Below, one piece after another: positions 33,728 through 37,594 of a stretch of DNA of 37,594 nt. Origin of the DNA: Parachlamydiales bacterium (GTDB lineage Bacteria > Chlamydiota > Chlamydiia > Chlamydiales > JAEMRK01); contig JAEMRK010000011.1 of the NCBI GenBank assembly GCA_016463375.1, positions 1 to 37,594 of the forward strand, read 5' to 3'. Each line of letters opens with the position of its first letter. Position 1 is the stretch's first letter. A program made the translations under genes and the position numbers. The notes below the pieces were generated by a model that did no database searches, had not been told where the DNA came from, and was given only the letters and a program-made list of their open reading frames with translations.

Positions 33728-33806
33728 TAATCCCTCGACAATTTCTTATTATAGAGGGTTTATTTTATAGTATTTAGTATTTAAAAGAAAGGATTACTAG
33801 AGAGTA

Positions 33807-35111
33807 CTAATTGGAATTAGTTAGTGTATTAACAATATCAATTAACATTTTATTTTCTTGTTCAACTTGATCTAACTCTTCAGCCATCGACTCTAAAGAA
33901 GTAATTAGTTTTTGATTATCTTCATCTTGAGAGCGAAGATTTTCAAATTTTTCCATGTCATTACATAAGAGCTGTCCTTCTTGATTAAAGGTAAGGACCC
34001 TTGTTTCGTGTAAAACATCAGTTTTTTCACTAAATTGCTTCTTGAGTTGTTTGAATAGATGAATTTGATGTCGCAAGTTCTGTAGCTCTTCTTCAACTTC
34101 TGGCGCTGTTTGTGTCACATTAACACCTTCTGTAACAACGTCTTGTACTTCAGTTTTTACAAGAGCTTGTGCTAACGCTTCTTCAGCTTGAATTTTTTGT
34201 TTTTGTATCTCTTCCCATTCCATAGTTAAAGCAGTATGGGCTTGTGACAAAGAGAGTTTTTGTTCTTCTAAAGAGTCTGCTCGTTGTTCTAACTGCTTTA
34301 ATGACTGTTGAAGCTGCGTGCATGTTTGATCTAAAGAATTAATGGTCTGTTCTTTTTCAGCTAATAGCTGTTGGTTTAAAGTGACTTGTTCGTTTTTTTG
34401 AGCAACTTCTACTTGCAGTTTTTCGACAGCCATTTCTAATAACTGCCAGCGCTCTTTTTGCTCTTCATTTGGGAGCTGCATGCGAGTTTCGAGTAATTGC
34501 TGCTGCACAGTCAAATGATCTTGATGCAATGTTTCTTTTTGCAATTGCAATTCTTGAAACTGTTCTTGATAAAGTTGAATCGTTTGGTTTAATCCCTGTA
34601 TCTTCTCATAGCAGGATTGATTGTCGCGAAATAAAGCATGGATGCGCATATCAACATCTGCTCTTTCTAACTGCCATTGATCTTGAGCAATTTGTAGCGC
34701 TTCGCCGAGTTTTTCATTATGTGAGAGATGGAAGGAATGTTCTTTTTTCAGTTCTAGAACGGAAAAACGCATTTCTTCTAAAGATAACGACGTGACAACA
34801 AATCCAAGCGCCAATGCAAAATACAAACCTAATTGCCAAAAACGCTCCTGCTGAGGAATTTTCATCCAAGCAAGCGCTAAAAATACCATCATGGCGCACA
34901 AAGTAAACCAAAGACCTTTACTTGGGAAAAGCCAGCAAAGGGCGATTCCCATAACCGTAAACAATGGCAAATAATGTGTCGATTCATGCGGCTTTATAGC
35001 AGCTACCAGAAGTGTGAGCATCAAAATACAGGGTCCGAGCAACGCCCAGAATTGCATTTTACTCTCAATTTGCTTCGCAACACCTGACAAAGTGTTTCCC
35101 TCAACATGCAT
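33807..35111 (-). CDS. Membrane-anchored long coiled-coil protein, Inc-like topology
   Basis: 434 residues from ATG 35111 (a TTG at 35153 or ATG 35057 are alternatives; none has a strong ribosome site). Residues about 22-111 hold four hydrophobic segments with very short turns, i.e. two hairpins, for example FWALLGPCILMLTLLVA and LPLFTVMGIALCWLF. Residues 112-434 are an almost continuous Gln/Glu/Leu-rich coiled coil. No signal peptide. Paired hydrophobic hairpins plus a coiled coil are the hallmark of chlamydial inclusion membrane proteins (such as IncA), which are type III secreted; here this is a topology argument, not homology. It could also be a structural membrane protein of the bacterium. 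Confidence 0.6.
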   Translation of the reverse strand: MHVEGNTLSGVAKQIESKMQFWALLGPCILMLTLLVAAIKPHESTHYLPLFTVMGIALCWLFPSKGLWFTLCAMMVFLALAWMKIPQQERFWQLGLYFALALGFVVTSLSLEEMRFSVLELKKEHSFHLSHNEKLGEALQIAQDQWQLERADVDMRIHALFRDNQSCYEKIQGLNQTIQLYQEQFQELQLQKETLHQDHLTVQQQLLETRMQLPNEEQKERWQLLEMAVEKLQVEVAQKNEQVTLNQQLLAEKEQTINSLDQTCTQLQQSLKQLEQRADSLEEQKLSLSQAHTALTMEWEEIQKQKIQAEEALAQALVKTEVQDVVTEGVNVTQTAPEVEEELQNLRHQIHLFKQLKKQFSEKTDVLHETRVLTFNQEGQLLCNDMEKFENLRSQDEDNQKLITSLESMAEELDQVEQENKMLIDIVNTLTNSN

Positions 35112-35212
35112 AGAAGTTATTCGATTATTCAAACCATACTGGCAATAACCCAAAAGGGGTCATTGACTTCAAAGTAGCTAGATTTAGATTTTTTTAGAAA
35201 TTAAAAAAGACA

Positions 35213-35230
35213 TGAGCATAAAAAAGCTCA
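35213..35230 (-). terminator. Candidate intrinsic terminator of the 65-residue gene
   Basis: On the minus strand a five-base stem (TGAGC / GCTCA, eight-base loop) lies five bases after the gene's stop and is followed by TGTCTTTTTT. Short stem, so modest confidence. Confidence 0.35.
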
Positions 35231-35234
35231 AGTA

Positions 35235-35432
35235 TCATTCCGATGAAACCTGCTCATTAAAATAACCATGAGCACTTTCTATGAGGTAAGCAGCAAGACA
35301 TGGATCTCCCTCATACGTCATCTCAACTTGCATTTTCCCATCTTCTGATGGCTCATCACAAGTGATTAACACATAGCAAGCATTGTCTTTGCCCAATACT
35401 TTTTTTATCCTCTCCTGCATGTCCTGTTTCAT
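35235..35432 (-). CDS. Small conserved-looking hypothetical protein
   Basis: 65 residues, MKQDMQERIKKVLGKDNACY at the start, then alternating strand-like segments (YVLITCDEPSEDGKMQVEMT) and a helix with LAAYLIESAHGYF. No membrane segment or signal. A strong AAAGGAGT (35438-35445) lies before the ATG and a hairpin with a T run follows the stop, so it looks like a genuine single-gene unit. I do not recognise a family. Confidence 0.65.
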   Translation of the reverse strand: MKQDMQERIKKVLGKDNACYVLITCDEPSEDGKMQVEMTYEGDPCLAAYLIESAHGYFNEQVSSE

Positions 35433-35753
35433 TTCCCACTCCTTTGTGCGTGCCCGAATTCATCGATCAGCTTTTTGAATTACAAATTCCAGGTTTTCAG
35501 TTTCGATTGAAGAGATTCTACCCTTGAAGGGCTTAATATTAAATCTGGTCACTTGATAAGAAAATAAAAAATATTTGTCAAAACAACTGTTGTTATGTAA
35601 AAATTAAATTAATTAATTAACAATCAATTGCGGCAATACCTATTTTTAATAAAAGTACTCAAAAGTGCTTTTAAAATGGTTTGAGGGGCACAAAAGCACT
35701 TTTATATCCCATTATCGATAGTTTGCAAAGCAGTATTTCTCTAAGGTTTTATA
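35433..35753. other. Divergent intergenic region, 321 bases, no gene
   Basis: Lies between the 65-residue gene (-) and the aldehyde dehydrogenase homologue (+). No open frame with a ribosome site was seen. It contains an AT-rich stretch near 35575-35650 with an AACAAC/GTTGTT dyad (35582-35594) and the larger inverted repeat at 35661-35703. Promoters of both flanking genes are expected here, but I could not pick a convincing pair of -35/-10 boxes. Confidence 0.6.
35661..35703. promoter_or_regulatory. Twelve-base inverted repeat upstream of the aldehyde dehydrogenase homologue
   Basis: AAAAGTGCTTTT (35661-35672) and its exact reverse complement AAAAGCACTTTT (35692-35703) are separated by 19 bases. 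A partial third copy, AAAAGTACT, precedes them at 35651. The arms' spacing of about three helical turns (31 bases) would suit a dimeric or tetrameric DNA-binding regulator; alternatively it is an RNA hairpin in the leader, ending 50 bases before the start codon. Confidence 0.45.
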
Positions 35754-37256
35754 ATGCATACAACTAGACATCACTATTTTGGCGGTACATGGATTCAAAG
35801 CAAAGGCACGGCTTTCATATCGACAAATCCAGCAACAGGTGAATTGCTATGGGAAGGCAAAGAAGCATCGATAGAAGATATCGATGCAGCTTTCAATTCT
35901 GCAAGCGCTGCATCTCATGCTTGGTCCAGACTCAACATACAAAACCGAATCCACTATTTAGAAGCTTTTAAAGAGCGCGTTTCGCGCCGTTTAACTCTTC
36001 TAGCCGAAGCCATTTCCCAAGAAACGGGCAAACCTTACTGGGAAGCTGCAGCTGAAGTTAACGGCCTATTAACAAAAGTGCCACTAACAATTGATGCTTA
36101 TTACAAACGCAGCGGTAGCAGACAAACTCAACAAGGCGATTATTCACATTACACGCGTCATCACCCCCATGGAGTCGTTGCTGTGTTTGGCCCATCTAAT
36201 CTACCTTTACACATCGCACATGGCCACATTCTGCCGGCACTTTTATCTGGCAATACCGTCTTGTTCAAACCCAGTGAAAAGACCCCATTGGTTGCATCAC
36301 TTATTACAGAATGCTGGGACCAAGTCAATTTACCGCCAGGGGTATTTAATTTGGTCCAGGGGTCTGTAGAAACAGCTCAATCGATTGTTAAACACAAAAA
36401 ACTCGACGGATTGTTTTTCTCTGGCAATGACAAAGCGGGAATGCAGCTATCAGAGTTTTTTGGTTCGATGCCTCAAAAGATTTTATCACTTCAAATGGGT
36501 GGCAATAATCCATTAGTTGTTTGGGATATCACAGATCTAACAACCAGTGCTTACCTCACCATTCAGTCTGCTTTTTTAACATCTGGTCAACGCGGCACCA
36601 ATGCTCGTCGCCTCATTATTCCAGCAGATCAGCACGGCGAGATTTTCATACAGACTTTAATGGCTATGATGAAGTCAATTAGAGTCGGACCTTATTTTCA
36701 AAGACCCGAACCTTTTATGGGACCAGTCATTTCACACGAAGCAGCCACTCATTTACTTGAAAAGCAACAACAACTCATCGATATGGGTGGTAAGTCTTTG
36801 ATTGAGATGAGACGCACACACGAGGGTACCGCATTCTTACTACCAGGTTTAATTGATATGACTTATGCAACAAATCGATTAGATGAGGAGATCTTTGGAC
36901 CTTTGCTTCAAGTTTACAGAGTGACATCTTTTCAAGAGGCTATAAAAGAAGCCAATAACACACGGTTTGGCCTAACAGCATCACTATTTTGTCCTAATCC
37001 CAAACTTTATGAAGAATTTTACCAGTCTATTAAATGCGGCATCGTTAATTGGAACTGTCCAACGACCGGCGCTAGCAGTGCTGCCCCATTTGGGGGCATC
37101 AAGCACAGCGGCAATCATAGACCAACAGCATTTACAGCTGTTGATTATTGCGCTTACCCTGTGTCATCGATGGAAACAGAAACTATGCGTTTACCAACTT
37201 ATACATTACCGGGCATATCAGTTACTTATTCTTCTGAACAACAATTCATGATATGA
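35754..37256 (+). CDS. astD: AstD-type aldehyde dehydrogenase homologue lacking catalytic residues
   Basis: 500 residues of the aldehyde dehydrogenase superfamily, closest in motifs to succinylglutamate-semialdehyde dehydrogenase AstD (FGPSNLPLHIAHGHILPALL, LLSGNTVLFKPSEKTP, GGNNPLVVW, EEIFGPLLQVYR). The oxyanion-hole Asn is kept (N149). The general-base Glu is Gln (LQMGGNNP, Q247), and the nucleophilic Cys expected in GQRCT is Gly (GQRGT, G281). The two sites are 34 residues apart, as in human ALDH2 (E268, C302), so the alignment is secure. The frame is intact over its full length and AAGG precedes the ATG, so it looks maintained but unable to act as a dehydrogenase. No other arginine-succinyltransferase pathway gene is nearby. 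Confidence 0.85.
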   Translation: MHTTRHHYFGGTWIQSKGTAFISTNPATGELLWEGKEASIEDIDAAFNSASAASHAWSRLNIQNRIHYLEAFKERVSRRLTLLAEAISQETGKPYWEAAAEVNGLLTKVPLTIDAYYKRSGSRQTQQGDYSHYTRHHPHGVVAVFGPSNLPLHIAHGHILPALLSGNTVLFKPSEKTPLVASLITECWDQVNLPPGVFNLVQGSVETAQSIVKHKKLDGLFFSGNDKAGMQLSEFFGSMPQKILSLQMGGNNPLVVWDITDLTTSAYLTIQSAFLTSGQRGTNARRLIIPADQHGEIFIQTLMAMMKSIRVGPYFQRPEPFMGPVISHEAATHLLEKQQQLIDMGGKSLIEMRRTHEGTAFLLPGLIDMTYATNRLDEEIFGPLLQVYRVTSFQEAIKEANNTRFGLTASLFCPNPKLYEEFYQSIKCGIVNWNCPTTGASSAAPFGGIKHSGNHRPTAFTAVDYCAYPVSSMETETMRLPTYTLPGISVTYSSEQQFMI

Positions 37257-37262
37257 ATTAAA

Positions 37263-37280
37263 AGGCGCTTATAAGCGCCT
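37263..37280. terminator. Perfect 18-base palindrome after astD
   Basis: AGGCGCTTATAAGCGCCT lies six bases after the astD stop. The nine-base arms form a GC-capped stem. On the plus strand no T run follows; on the minus strand TTTTAA does. It is probably a terminator or attenuating hairpin between astD and the following F-box gene. Confidence 0.45.
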
Positions 37281-37307
37281 CTTGTGAAGATTTGATATAT
37301 AGGACTT

Positions 37308-37594
37308 ATGCAAGCAATTCCTAAAGAAATTCTCTTAAACCTATTCCATTTTTCTCCAATTATGGAATTAACCGAATACAAAAAAGTCTGTAGATTGTGG
37401 CAAAAAATTATAACTGAGTCCCCTTTACAAGAAAAATTGATTATCGAATTCAATCGCTTTAATAAATCTTCAATAATAGAAAAATTTGATGAATTACAAG
37501 ACCTTAAAACATTTGCCATAGCTAAAAATACTATTCTTTTAGCTCTTGGAATTAGAAATTTAAATAACTTTATCACAATCGAAGAATGTTCTAT
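37308..37594 (+). CDS. F-box protein, 5' part (continues beyond the window)
   Basis: From ATG 37308 the frame is open to the window end (95 codons seen). Residues 4-35 are a textbook F-box: IPKEILLNLFHFSPIMELTE then YKKVCRLWQKII, closer to the Pfam consensus than most members of the array at 16983-22254. The rest (SPLQEKLIIEFNRFNKSSII...) is helical and does not show the YKE..ETW.QAY linker of that array, so it may be a different F-box subfamily, possibly with downstream repeats. AGGA precedes the ATG with short spacing. Confidence 0.75.
   Translation, partial: MQAIPKEILLNLFHFSPIMELTEYKKVCRLWQKIITESPLQEKLIIEFNRFNKSSIIEKFDELQDLKTFAIAKNTILLALGIRNLNNFITIEECS

Noticed and set aside
36492-36596. 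Sequencing or frameshift error as the cause of the missing catalytic residues in the AstD homologue
   Set aside because: The frame is continuous, flanking motifs are correct on both sides, and two independent codons (caa and ggc) would both have to be wrong.
37226-37576. Minus-strand 116-codon ORF at the right end
   Set aside because: It overlaps the end of astD and lies antisense to the F-box gene at 37308, whose protein matches a known domain; no ribosome site.
1-37594. tRNA, rRNA, CRISPR, insertion sequence or phage genes
   Set aside because: No cloverleaf-like segments, regular spacer repeats, transposase motifs or phage-type proteins were seen on reading; a covariance-model scan was not possible here.

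Overview
This AT-rich window comes from a member of the Chlamydiae, most likely an environmental (Parachlamydiales-type) symbiont of amoebae. That placement is an inference. The support is the chlamydial gene order ychF - sctU - sctV - copN - scc1 - malQ ... rpmB - ubiD-like - phospholipase D-like (as in Chlamydia trachomatis CT092 down to CT084), the DapL route to diaminopimelate, a methionine aminopeptidase with an N-terminal SEC-C zinc motif, and, unlike pathogenic Chlamydia, a cluster of eukaryotic-type F-box genes.

Layout. 1-273: the 3' end of an unidentified gene. 270-1364 (-): ychF. 1472-7979 (+): a promoter followed by a tightly coupled type III secretion operon (sctU, sctV, copN, chaperone scc1) that runs straight into malQ. 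8021-9568 (+): a probable lipoprotein with a transglutaminase-like fold and TPRs. 9581-12227 (+): clpB with its own promoter; sthA converges on its end. 13693-16923 (+): rpmB, a UbiD-family decarboxylase and an exported phospholipase D-like protein. Relative to C. trachomatis, the lipoprotein, clpB and sthA sit between malQ and rpmB.

16983-22254 (-) is the accessory region: seven F-box genes, one frameshifted F-box gene and one F-box gene fragment. All complete copies share a C-terminal domain that I do not recognise. The array abuts dapB. A tandem duplication through a 6-base microhomology (gcgctc) copied an F-box gene together with most of dapB. It left a decayed dapB fragment and an F-box 5' stub inside the array, while the two F-box copies diverged strongly. 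An eighth F-box gene starts at 37308 and runs off the right end.

22282-27355: lysine/diaminopimelate genes dapB-dapA-asd and dapL, separated by an opposing MgtE-like gene. 27318-31226: tsaC, a very acidic small protein, two tandem MarC-type membrane proteins, truA and map. 31207-33727 (-): the methionine ABC importer metN-metI-metQ. 33807-35432 (-): a membrane-anchored coiled-coil protein with Inc-like topology and a 65-residue hypothetical protein. 35754-37256 (+): an AstD-type aldehyde dehydrogenase homologue in which both the catalytic cysteine and the general-base glutamate are replaced.

How it fits together: a secretion apparatus and a multigene family of predicted host-directed F-box proteins (candidate adaptors for host SCF ubiquitin ligases) lie within 20 kb of each other. 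The F-box family is being expanded and diversified by tandem duplication right next to housekeeping lysine-pathway genes. I saw no tRNA, rRNA, CRISPR array, insertion sequence or phage gene.
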